From Clavaria fumosa (Eukaryota; Basidiomycota; Agaricomycetes; Agaricales; Clavariaceae), in the NCBI GenBank assembly GCA_951802425.1, contig OX637800.1, forward strand, positions 806,001-870,000: a stretch of DNA of 64,000 nt, read 5' to 3'. Under the pieces are notes generated by a model. That model was not told the DNA's origin. It saw only the letters and a list, made by a program, of their open reading frames with translations, and searched no databases. The position numbers and the translations under genes are program-made. Shown here one piece after another: positions 1-9,758 of this stretch; positions within the stretch are counted from its first letter, which is position 1; each line of letters begins with the position of its first letter.

Positions 1-615
1 GTACTGTAACTTTGTAGGAATACTATTTACTTCTTTGCTTGTTCATATTGTCAGCCCAGGTCCCTCTCAAAAGCATAAAGGGGGGAAGAACTCGATTTCA
101 ACATGGGGGACTATAACTATTACATGTGGGGTATATATACTAATAGATGAGGCAGTGTGAGGATGAGTCATGTGAGTAGGAATGAGGCTATGCACTCTGA
201 GTCATGAGGAGTCAGAAAGGTGAAACAGGGCAAGGGGAATACCATACAGGGAGGGGAGCAGCAAGGCACGGACAGGGGACAATGACAGGGAGAATACTTG
301 GCACAGTCTTGGCTGCCTGAGGGGAAACCTCAGTTAGCCTTGGTTAGGTTAGATTGTTTGATGGGGGATGTCAGTACCACTATCCTGGATCCACCTCCAT
401 CACGAATTCCAAAGTGTGGGAAAAGCTATGGGCACCAGCTGTGGTCATGTGACAGGTAGTGCTGTTAACACTGATAATGCCTTTAACACTCCTGCGAGGT
501 TGCAGGTGGGCACTAAAGGTCATGGTCCATCACATGGCTTCACTACTCACTACTTGCTATTGACCTTCAGGAGACATTCAGGTTCCAGTGGTGGCTTAGG
601 TAAGCAGTCCTGACA
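1..615 (-). mobile_element. 3' LTR of a minus-strand Ty3/Gypsy element, probably cut by the window edge
   Basis: On the minus strand a purine tract (complement of 616-632, core AAGAGGGGG) is followed at 615 by TGTCAGGACTGCTTACC, the classic polypurine tract/LTR junction. The plus-strand element at 16.6-20.2 kb has the same arrangement with TGTTAGGATTGCTTAC at 19906, so the two belong to one LTR family. A TATA-like GTATATATAC lies at about 128-137. The terminal CA end is not visible and probably lies beyond base 1. The LTR begins directly after a truncated pol region, so most of the integrase and the chromodomain have been lost from this copy. Confidence 0.65.
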
Positions 616-655
616 TGGCCCCCTCTTCAAGGCTGGGTGTCACAACTGGCTAGTT

Positions 656-2253
656 TCACTTTGTCCAGATGTTTGAGGAAGAAGTCATCTCAGGCCACCA
701 GTAAGACTTAAGTACTGCAGCTTTCATTTTCTTAGCTCTGGGATGTCCTGCAATAGGGAGATCATGCCCATAGTTGAGCACCATCTCATGCACAGCAGGG
801 GGTATCCACATGGTATTGCTCTTCCACCATAGTCCAAAATGGTCTTGTGTCCAGCTGTCATTGAGTTCATTGGGTTTCACAACATATTCCACACTATTTT
901 TCTGGAGTAGTGTCTCCATTTCAGAGGTGAAGCAGGTGCAGGTTTCTACTCCAGAGGGGAATACTTGGATCAGAGCATTTTCCTCTGCAGCATCTCTGTA
1001 GTCTGGCCTTCGAGATAAGGTATTGGCTTTTGTGTTGCTTTTGCCAGTCCAGTATTTAATCTTGAAGTTGAAACATTGGAGTTCCCCATACCAGCATATC
1101 TGTTGGGGCTTCAGTTTCTGTGGCTTTCTGAAATACTGGAGATTGGCATGGTCAGCGCAAATTTCAAAAGTTTCCTGCACTCTGATAAGATATGCTCTCC
1201 ATTCCCTGAGTGCCCTGATGACCACAAGAAACTCCTTGTCATAGACATCATAATTTCTCTCAGCAGCAGTGAGTGCTTGGGAGATGTAGTTGACTGGTCT
1301 CCAGGTACCATCCATCTGTTGCTGGGAGAGTACTCCACCAGTGGCAAGGTTACTTGCATCCATTTCTACCTTCCACTTACCCAAGTCCTGGGGTAGAGCA
1401 AGGACCAGGGCCAAGACAAGTGCTTTCTTTAAATCTAGGAATGCCGCCTCCTGTTCTGTCTGCCAGCACCATGGGACATTGCTGGTAAGTTTAAATAGGG
1501 GTTTGGCATGTGTGGACAGGTTTGGGATGAAGCAGCGCAGATGGTTGATCATCCCAAGGAAATGTTGGAGTCCCTTAACATTCCTAGGGTGTGGCCAATT
1601 TTGTATAGCTTCCACTTTCACTGGGTCATGTTCCAATTGGTTGTGCGAGAGCCTGAGTCCAAGGTAGAATACCTCACTCTTCTCAAATTCACACTTGCTT
1701 GACTGGAGGCACAGTCCATTGTCATGGAACCTTTGTAGCACACAGTCCATCCAGTAGCGATGTGTTGCAGGATCATTGGCAAACACGATGACATCATCAA
1801 TGTATGCAAGCACATGTCCACCAGCAATCTCTCCCCTCAAGATATGGTTCATGAACCTCTGGAATGTAGCAGGGGTGTTCTGAAATCTGAACCACATTAC
1901 TGTCAGTTCAAACAATCCTCACAAGGTCAGGAAAGTGCATTGCTCCTGGTGTCCTTCCCAGAGTCTCATTGATGGGAATCCTCCCTTTGCATTGATCTTG
2001 GGGAAGATCTTCACTCTGTGCAGTTTGTCCACACAGTCTCGGATGTGCAGTAACAGGAACTTGTCCTTAATCAGATATGAGTTGAGTTTTGAGTAGTTGA
2101 TGATGGGCCAAAGTTTGTCCTTTTCTTGCTTAAAGATGAATGGGCTGGCATAAGGAGATTTGGAGGGTCTTATTCTCCCAGAGGCCAGCTGCTCATCTAT
2201 CCAACAGTTCATCTCAATTGTTTCTTCCCTAGTCAATGAGTAAAGCTTGGAGG
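656..2253 (-). pseudogene. Ty3/Gypsy pol fragment: reverse transcriptase, RNase H and start of integrase
   Basis: Two minus-strand frames are joined by a frameshift near 1916-1925. The upstream piece has the RT N-terminal motif WIDEQLASGRIRPSKSPYAS. The downstream piece (1915-656) has the RT catalytic core YIDDV, then RNase H (EMDASNLATGGVLSQQ) and the beginning of the integrase zinc-binding region (AGHPRAKKMKAAVLKSYWWP). The reading frame then runs into the LTR, so the integrase core and chromodomain are missing. The paralogue at 16.8-18.6 kb gives the order of domains. The element is dead: frameshifted, interrupted by a solo LTR and truncated. Confidence 0.85.
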
Positions 2254-2889
2254 ATAGGTGTTGCGGCGACATCACGTGACCTCTCAAAGGTCGCAGTCAC
2301 ATGACTGGTAAGTCACAGATCCCATGTGACTATGACCGACAGTACGGCCCATATGTGTGATGGTACATCAAGTGGGATGCCATCACCCTGTCAACAGTCT
2401 GACACCTGTTGCTGTCCATCAAGCAACTATCCCTAATGTGACTTTGTTCTCTCCCACGCCCCATCTGTACCACTATCCCGTTCCCCTAATGCCCTTATCT
2501 CCCTCCCATGTCGGCTTCTTATCTCCTTGGCATCCTTGTCCTTCCCTTATCATTGTCCTGTCTCCCTGTCAACTGACATTTCCTTTCTCGGTGACCTGAC
2601 AACCCTATGATCATTACTCGGATACTTTCATTTCCTTGCTACTGTCATTCTTGTTGGACATTGCCCTGTCATTACCTTATACTTACATTGTTCCCATAGA
2701 ACCAGACTCAGTATATATACAAGTAGATATGAGACATGTATTCCCTTAGACTTTGATATTCTCAGACATCACCTCTTTCTACCTTGAAAGTCGAGCCTCT
2801 ATGTCCACTATTCATGTGACCATTGCAACCTTATCGCAACCTCACCACGACCTTTGTGCTCCCAATTTAGGATCGACTGCAACAATAGG
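2254..2889 (+). mobile_element. Solo LTR with a perfect 5-bp target-site duplication, nested in a Gypsy pol gene
   Basis: The LTR occupies 2259-2884 (626 bp). It starts TGTTGCGGCGAC and ends GATCGACTGCAACA, so its ends are the inverted pair TGTTGC/GCAACA. It is flanked on both sides by ATAGG (2254-2258 and 2885-2889). Removing the LTR and one ATAGG restores a pol reading that matches the paralogous element near 16.83 kb (the CCTAT in the minus-strand coding sequence). A TATA-like GTATATATAC at about 2710-2719 agrees with plus orientation. No internal region remains, so this is the product of LTR-LTR recombination after insertion. Confidence 0.9.
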
Positions 2890-3575
2890 TGGCCTGGGTC
2901 CTTGCAAAACTTGATCTTAATGTCAAAATCAGGTTGTGGTTTAGGCAACTCATCCCACTTAGCCTCACTGAAGACTGTTGGGTATAGTGATGGCCAGTCT
3001 GGCATAGTTCCAGTGTCCGAAAAGCAATTGTCCATAACAGTTTGGAAAGCATTATTGTAGTTGCTGGTTTTGGGGTAGCAGTACCTGTGGTCACATCCAG
3101 GGGATGGGAAACAGCTTTGGGGGCATTGCTTGAAGGATACCTTCCCCAGAGCCCAGTCGATATCAGGATTGTGTTTTGAGAGCCAGTCATGTCCCAATAT
3201 AACCTTGTGTGACTTGTGTGACTTTGTCATGCCAAGTAGGAAATGGATCCATTCTTGGTGGTCCTCTATCACCAGGATGAGGTTGATCCCATACTTGATA
3301 GGACTACCCTTGTTTAGTGAACCATCCACATTGTACACCTTGATTGGCATTGGCAGGGGTACTGGTTCCAGTCCAAGGTCTTTGCACCAGGGAAGATCCA
3401 TGAAACAGTTTGTGCATCCTGAGTCTATCAGGACCTTAGCACTCCCCCACTGTGCTGTGGTAAGGGTTTCAAAGTGGACTGGCAGAGTTCTGTTACACAC
3501 CACAGCAAGGGAAAAGAGAAGAGGATGATAGGGGCACACTCCTGCTCTGCAGGTCATGCCCTGTCCTGCAGGTGC
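2890..3575 (-). pseudogene. Ty3/Gypsy aspartic protease region (end of gag/start of pol)
   Basis: This minus-strand reading frame carries a retropepsin signature (VLIDSGCTNCFMD), followed by GHDWLSKHNPDIDW, the usual downstream motif of Gypsy proteases. It ends with FSEAKWDELPKPQPDFDIKIKF, the linker before RT. It is the upstream part of the same element as the RT at 656-2253, separated from it by the solo LTR. At about 3575 the sequence switches to a plus-strand Gypsy fragment, so gag is lost. Nearby frames are shadows. Confidence 0.75.
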
Positions 3576-4041
3576 TGGTGATTGGGCAGTCATAGACCAA
3601 GGCTGGGCCCCTGCTGCCAAAAGGTGCTTCCAATGCAACCAGGTCAGCCACATTGCACATTCCTGTCCCCTGCCAGCCTCTACCCCTTAGTTTTTAGTGA
3701 AGTGAAATGGGACAAGCTCCCCTGCTCCTGTCCAGACTTCAACATTAAAATCAAGTTCAAGAAGGACCCTGGGCTATACTCACTGACTTGAGAAGAGACA
3801 GCTGAGATGAACCATTGGGTGGATGAGAAACTGGCTTCAGGATGAATCCAACCATCAAAATCCCCATATGCAAGCCCCTTCTTCTTCAAACATGAAAAGG
3901 ATAAGCTACAGCTGATTATTGACTACTTAAGGCTGAACTCACACCTGATCAAAGACAAGTACCTCCCCTGGATCTGAGACACAGTGGATGTGCTTAAGGG
4001 GGCAACAATCTACTCTAAGATTGATGTAAAGGGAGGCTTCC
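3576..4041 (+). pseudogene. Plus-strand Gypsy fragment: CCHC zinc knuckle joined to RT N-terminus, protease deleted
   Basis: The plus strand encodes a gag zinc knuckle (CFQCNQVSHIAHSC, CX2CX4HX4C) at about 3629-3670. It passes directly into LYPLVFSEVKWDKLPCSCPD and then RT sequence (NHWVDEKLASG, SKSPYASPFFFKHEK, IYSKIDVKGG) with several stops. In an intact element a protease of some 200 residues lies between the knuckle and this linker, so it has been deleted. The match to the 16.8-17.1 kb element stops at about 4036-4041, where an LTR begins. Confidence 0.7.
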
Positions 4042-4393
4042 TGTTGAAGAACAATCCTGTTTCACTCTCTAAATTTGTCCTCTGTACTTATATGCCACTC
4101 ACACACCCAAGTATTCTCTTTCTAACTTGTTACTGACTCTCTGGAACCCCTTAGGTTCCCATTGACACCTACAAATTCTTTCATCCTCAACAGTCCTGAA
4201 CCTCTTGACCATTGAGCTGCTTTGCAACCATCCAGGGTCACCCTTCAGATCTCCAAATCATCTGTTTTGCTTTCTACACTTCATGAGTATTCTCAATTGT
4301 ACTCAATAATTAATTGGTTATAGTGAAGTTAAATGACTAGTCACTAATGAATCAACTACCAACACCACTTGCAAGATGGGACAAGCCCTAAAA
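4042..4393 (-). mobile_element. Diverged solo LTR of the same family as the LTR at 16083-16615
   Basis: The minus strand starts TTTTAGGGCTTGTCCCATC at 4393 (TGTTAGGGC expected) and ends GTTCTTCAACA at 4042. It shares GATGGGACAAGCCCTAA and the block TACTGACTCT-GAACCC-AGGTTC with the LTR at 16083-16615. Possible target duplications are CTTCC (4037-4041) and CCTCC (4394-4398), matching at 4 of 5 bases. The right flank continues straight into TPR-coding sequence of the adjacent NLR gene, and the left flank is Gypsy sequence, so a rearrangement as well as an insertion is likely. Confidence 0.65.
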
Positions 4394-4408
4394 CCTCCAT
4401 CACATGTG

Positions 4409-7400
4409 TCAAAGCTTCTCTGCCTCATTGTACTTTCCCTGTGCTGAATATGTGCTTGCCAAATTGGCAGTAATTGTCAGTGTGGATGGATGCTCTGGTC
4501 CGAGCAATCTTTTTATGACTTCCATCACATGTAATTCCAGCTCCTCTGCCTCATTATACTTTCCCTGTGCTGAATATGTCCTTGCCAAATTGGCAGTAAT
4601 TGTCAGTGTGGATAGATGCTCTGGTCCAAGCAATCTTTTCATGACTTCCATCACATGTAATTCCAGCTCCTCTGCCTCATTGTACTTTCCCTGTGCTGAA
4701 TATGTCCTTGCCAAATTGGCAGTAATTGCCAGTGTGTCAGGATGCTCTGGTCCAAGCAATCTTTTCCTGGCTTCCATCACATGTAGTTCCAGCCCTTCTG
4801 CCTCATTGTACTTTCCCTGATCTGAATATGTCCTTGCCAAATTGGCAGTAATTGTCAATGTGGATGGATGCTCTGGTCCAAGCAATCTTTTACTGGCTTC
4901 CATCACATGTAATTGCAGCTCCTCTGCCTCATTGTACTTTCCCTGTGTTGAATATGTCCTTGCCAAATTGTTGGTAATTATCAGTGTGTCAGGATGCTCT
5001 GGTCCAAGCAATCTTTTCATGGCTTCCATCACATGTAATTCCAGCTCCTCTGCCTCATTGTACTTTCCCTGTGCTGAATATGTGCTTGCCAAATTGGCAT
5101 TAATTGTCAGTGTGTCATGATGCTCTGGTCCAAGCAATCTTTTCCTGGCTTCCATCACATGTAGTTCCAGCCCTTCTGCCTCATTGTACTTTCCCTGATC
5201 TGAATATGTCCTTGCCAAATTGGCAGTAATTGTCAGTGTGTCAGGATGCTCTGGTCCAAGCAATCTTTTCCTGGCTTCCATCACATGTAATTGCAGCTCC
5301 TCTGCCTCATTGTACTTTCCCTGTGTTGAATATGTCCTTGCCAAATTGGCAGTAATTGTCAGTGTGGATGGATGCTCTGGTCCAAGCAATCTTTTCATGG
5401 CTTCCATCACATGTAATTGCAGCTCCTTTGCCTCATTGTACTTTCCCTGTGTTGAATATGTCCTTGCCAAATTGTTGGTAATTGTCAGTGTGGATGGATG
5501 CTCTGGTCCAAGCAATCTTTTCATGGCTTCCATCACATGTAATTGCAGCTCCTCTGCCTCATTGTACTTTCCCTGTGCTGAATATGTCCTTGCCAAATTG
5601 TTGGTAATTGTCAGTGTGTCAGGATGCTCTGGTCCAAGCAATCTTTTCATGGCTTCCATCACATGTAATTCCAGCTCCTCTGCCTCATTGTACTTTCCCT
5701 GTGCTGAATATGTGCTTGCCAAATTGGCATTAATTGTCAGTGTGTCATGATGCTCTGGTCCAGGCAATCTTTTCCTGGCTTCCATCACATGTAGTTCCAG
5801 CCCTTCTGCCTCATTGTACTTTCCCTGATCTGAATATGTCCTTGCCAAATTGGCAGTAATTGTCAGTGTGTCAGGATGCTCTGGTCCAAGCAATCTTTTC
5901 CTGGCTTCCATCACATGTAATTCCAGCTCCTCTGCCTCATTGTACTTTCCCTGTGTTGAATATGTGCTTGCCAAATTTGCAGTAATTGTCAGTGTGGATG
6001 GATGCTCTGGTCCAAGCATTTTTTTCCTGGCTTCCATCACATGTAATTGCAGCCCCTCTGCCTCATTGTACTCTCCCTGTGCTGAATATGTGCTTGCCAA
6101 ATTGGCAGTAATTGTCAGTGTGTCAGGATGTTCTGGTCCAAGCAATATTTTCCTGGCTTCCATCACATGTAGTTCCAGCCCTTCTGCCTCATTGTACTTT
6201 CCCTGATCTGAATATGTCCTTGCCAAATTGGCAGTAATTGTCAGTGTGTCAGGATGCTCTGGTCCAAGCAATCTTTTCCTGGCTTCCATCACATGTAATT
6301 CCAGCTCCTCTGCCTCATTGTACCTTCCCTGTGCTGAATATGTGCTAGCCAAATTGGCAGTAATTGTCAGTGTGTCAGGATGTTCTGGTCCCAGCAACCT
6401 TTTCCTGGCTTCCATCACATGTAATTCCAGCTCCTCTGCTTCATTGTACTTTCCCTGTGCTGAATATGTCCTTGCCAAAATGGCAATACTTGTTAGTGTG
6501 TTTGGGTGTTCTGGCCCATGCATTCCTTTCCTAATATTCACTATGTTGACCCCCAGTTGCTCAGCCTCTTTCCAATACCCACACTCATAATAGACCCCTG
6601 AGAACTTTTCTTTCTGATCAACATTACCAATTGTACATGTTGTATTTTCCTGGTGCTTGCACATGGCAACAATGTGCTGTAGCAATGATTGCTGAAATGC
6701 AAAGGATGCACTATCCCCCCCAAATGTGATGGAGTCACACACTAGCATTTCTACTATGTTCCATGTTGGCTGCCTCTCACTGTCAGGCAACCTTCCTCGA
6801 CACCATAGATGTACCAATGGATGCATATTATATAATCTTCCAGGAGTAGTCTTCACAAGTGAAAATGATTCCAGCAATTGAATTGCTCTCCTGAATGGCA
6901 GTAAATCCCAATGCCCTTCATTGTCAACCTGTAGTATCTTGGACCAATGCACAGAATGCCTTTGGAACTCTTTCCAGTCTTGTTCAACACTGTCCTTCTC
7001 CACCATTGCTTCAGATGCATGTCTAAATATACCTTCTGGAATGTTGTCATGGTGGAGGAAGGCAAACACCTGCAACACAAGCATTGCACAAGATGCTGCT
7101 TGTGCATTATCACTCGGACATGTTGACAAAGCCCTGGCTTGAATCTCTTTAATAGAGAGTTCCCATGTCCCATAAACTGCTTGACCATAAGCAGATGCTC
7201 CTTTGAAAGAAGGATCATCCAATAACTCATGGTGATGCTTCTGATAGATCCCAAGATATTCATCAAGTTCACATAGACCACTTGCAATGCATGCACCGGC
7301 CTGATCCACAGCAAGAGGCAAGCAGCACAAAGTCTTCACAATAGGAAGGGCTGCAGCCCTCAGTTCCGCAGAAGTCACATCACAGAAGGCAGCACTCAGA

Positions 7401-8323
7401 AGGAGTGAGACTGCCTCCTGATTCCCCAACTCTCCAACTTCAGTCCAAGCTTTAGAACCAACAATCCGCCGCATGCTAGGATTACGGCTAGTGATCAGGA
7501 TGTTGCCCTGGTTATGTGTTGGCATGAACTGAAGGAGAATAGCAGGATCTCCTGCATTATCATACACTAGCAACCATTCCTGAGCGAGAAAAGATATCCA
7601 TTCGAGGACTGAATGCATCGAGTCTTGAACTCCAGATGCTTGTGCAGCCGAATCATTTGCAATGTTACGAATGGACTGCTGAGTTGTTTCAGCATTGGTC
7701 GCATCTATCCAGAAGACATGCCAGAACCTGTGGGGGTTGGTCAACAATGTAATAGCTAGACAAGACTGATGGCTCCGACGAACAGCTCTGGGTTTTTCTC
7801 AATGAATCTGAGACAAATTTGAGTCTTGCCAACACCTCCCATTCCATGAAGAAGAAAGAGCCTTCTCGAGTGCGGTTGACCTGGGCGCATACTGAAATGG
7901 GTACGCAACCTCTCGAGGTAGCCCTCACGTCCGGTGAAATTTAGGCTAAAGGGGGGCATTCGCTTGTAGGTCATATGTAAATCTTGACGCGGAGGGGTAC
8001 GGAGACCAGGTGCTGTAATACTGTGTCAGCCAAACTTGGCGGGATGCTTACTCACACTCACTTTGGTGAAGGTGAAGATGCTGGATAAAAATGTTATCAG
8101 AACCAACATTTCCACCGGCATCTGTAAGAGTCGGGGTGAGGAGACAGTGAGGCAGACAAAATTTTGAACACACATATGGTCGAATGACTGAAGTCTTGCC
8201 TCATGGGTGAGAACGACATGCTAGTAACATTATCAACGTCTGCGAGAGATAGTATACAAATGAGCTTGGCATTGATTATCTTATCATGAGAGGCTCACGG
8301 CTTGTAGCTGAAGGGTCTTCCAT
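4409..8323 (-). CDS. NB-ARC/TPR (fungal NLR-like, STAND NTPase) protein, 3'-truncated
   Basis: My model has five exons: 8323-8299, 8239-8174, 8121-8062, 8012-7784 and 7727-4409 (1232 aa), with intron phases 1,1,1,2 and introns of 49-59 nt. The start ATG at 8323 was chosen because phase and exon order match the second NLR gene exactly. NB-ARC motifs are visible: P-loop GMGGVGKTQ (about residues 107-115), Walker B LLVYDNA, ITSRNP, CCLPLAVDQAGA (GLPL-like) and MHPLVHLWC (MHD-like). From about residue 515 there are 17 TPR units of 42 aa (consensus GPEHPDTLTITANLA-TYSAQGKYNEAEELELHVMEARKRLL). In STAND proteins the nucleotide domain is a switch and the TPR array the sensor or scaffold; the ligand is unknown. 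The protein stops at NEAEKL in mid-repeat, 16 bp before an LTR, and lacks the acidic tail of its paralogue, so it is probably truncated. Confidence 0.85.
4414..6530 (-). repeat. Tandem 126-bp coding repeat (17 TPR units) with a five-unit higher-order period
   Basis: The units are near-identical at DNA level. Marker residues recur every five units: units 6-8 (SDQ, then HHDTLTINANLAS, then TNNLART) reappear as units 11-13. This indicates a roughly 630-bp segmental duplication inside the array. The complementary strand stays open over long stretches (for example 4404-4820 and 5220-5750) only because the repeat is a multiple of three; I do not call those frames genes. Confidence 0.9.
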
Positions 8324-8756
8324 CTGCTCGCTATGCAGCGGCTATTGCTATCGTAGTCCAAATGACGGTGGGCAGAAGACGACGATGCTCGCACTTATCG
8401 ATGGTGAGAGCCGAACCTCACTGTACTGCAATGATCATCGGTCATGTGCAGTCATGTGCAAGGTACCCAGAATCACGTGTCTACTTCCCATCTGCAGGCA
8501 GGCCTGCTGTGCGAACCATGGGTTTGGGTTCAGCGGCACGGCATTCAGGGTGTTCATCCTGATGGTGCTGCAGGCTGAAGAGCGACCGGTTCATGGCAAC
8601 AGATTGGAATGTGGAGAGATACTCGAAGGATGGCGTGTGGGGTGCAGGACGGAGATATGAAGCAGGTGTTGAAGAGACATTATCCTAAACTTGGGAGTGG
8701 GCTGGGTGGTCGAAATGTGTTTGCACCATGGGGACTCCAGCAAAGTGAGATATGTG
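8324..8756. other. Intergenic region upstream of the NLR gene
   Basis: No convincing gene is seen. The plus-strand frames here are short and resemble no family I know. The stretch presumably holds the promoter of the minus-strand NLR gene starting at 8323, but I see no clear TATA box. Confidence 0.4.
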
Positions 8757-8816
8757 CATCAGGAAACCTCAAAATGTCTTGACCCAGCTTGATCTGTCTT
8801 GACCTTAGTGGTCAAG
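8757..8816 (+). repeat. 60-bp repeat fragment, inverted copy at 22678-22737
   Basis: The sequence from CATCAGGAAACC to GTGGTCAAG matches the complement of 22678-22737 over its whole length. It stops exactly where the retroelement LTR begins (8817), as if the LTR landed in a copy of this repeat. TCAAG (8812-8816) would then be one copy of the LTR target duplication. The second target copy was not found. Confidence 0.7.
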
Positions 8817-9522
8817 TGTCAAGGTCTGAACAAGGTTAGTAGCAAAAGGGGTTAGCAGAGTGGAGCAGAGATGTTCTATCAGAGTCCGATCGGAGTCCGA
8901 TATTGGAGAAACAGAGAAGTAAACAAGAAGAAGGAGACTTATGGGACTGCAGCCTCAATGTATGCATTGTGCCACCACATATATATGTGTCCCTATTTAT
9001 CAAACAGAAACAATACCCAAGAGAGAAATCAGAATGCAAGTCAAACTCCGAAGTTGATCAGAGTCCACCAGAGTTGGTCAGAGTTGGTCGGATGACAATG
9101 AGGACAAAAGCTCAGAGATGTTTAGGATCAAGAGACGTTAATATTCAAACTGAGGAGCAGGGAGATACAGGTGGAAACTTATACTGCAAGGACAGAGTAT
9201 AGGAGTAATGTGAAACAATGTACATATCAAATTACTAGGAGAGTTTCACCACATGTGCCTGTGCAATTTTCATGGAACAAAGAAACAACAACAAAAAGCG
9301 ACTCCCATGGGTTGTGGGCATCCTCCCATTGGTTACCAAAATGAGGGGATGGAGGGAGAAGATTCTAGAATGAAGTCCAAATGGTCCAAAGGCTGGTGGA
9401 GTGAAGTCCGAAGAAGGTGCGGAGCAGAGTGCACGGAGTTACAGTGGAGCGGATTGGAGTTGGTGCAGAGCCCAGAGTCCAGAGCGGGGATCGTGCTTAT
9501 GCAATCGGATGGGGTCGTAACA
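8817..9522 (-). mobile_element. 3' LTR of the minus-strand chromovirus
   Basis: On the minus strand the LTR starts TGTTACGACCCC at 9522 and ends CAGACCTTGACA at 8817, giving TG...CA ends and 706 bp. A polypurine tract, AAGAGGGGGATAC (complement of 9523-9536), precedes it. A TATA-like ACACATATATATG lies near 8975-8990. No matching 5' LTR is found beyond 16 kb; a different LTR lies there, so the 5' end has been replaced or rearranged. Confidence 0.75.
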
Positions 9523-9758
9523 GTATCCCCCTCTTAGGGTCGAACCCCTGAGACCCTGTGGCCAAAGTCTGCGTGAACATGTGGCTCCCATAACAAGTTA
9601 GCATCGGAGTTTTGCAGCATGTCGGCAGAGTCCAAAAAGTTTTTTGGGGGTCAAAGCTGCACACGTCACACTCCACCTTTTTTCTTCCTTAACCTGCTAC
9701 CATCATCACTAGCCCTTAGCATGGGCAAGTCCTCTTTCTTGTTCTCTAAAAAACCTCA

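Noticed and set aside
4404..6590. Long plus-strand frames with SGCSGPSNLFLASITC repeats
   Set aside because: They are the mirror of the 126-bp TPR repeat on the minus strand, open only because the unit is a multiple of three and has no stop in that frame.
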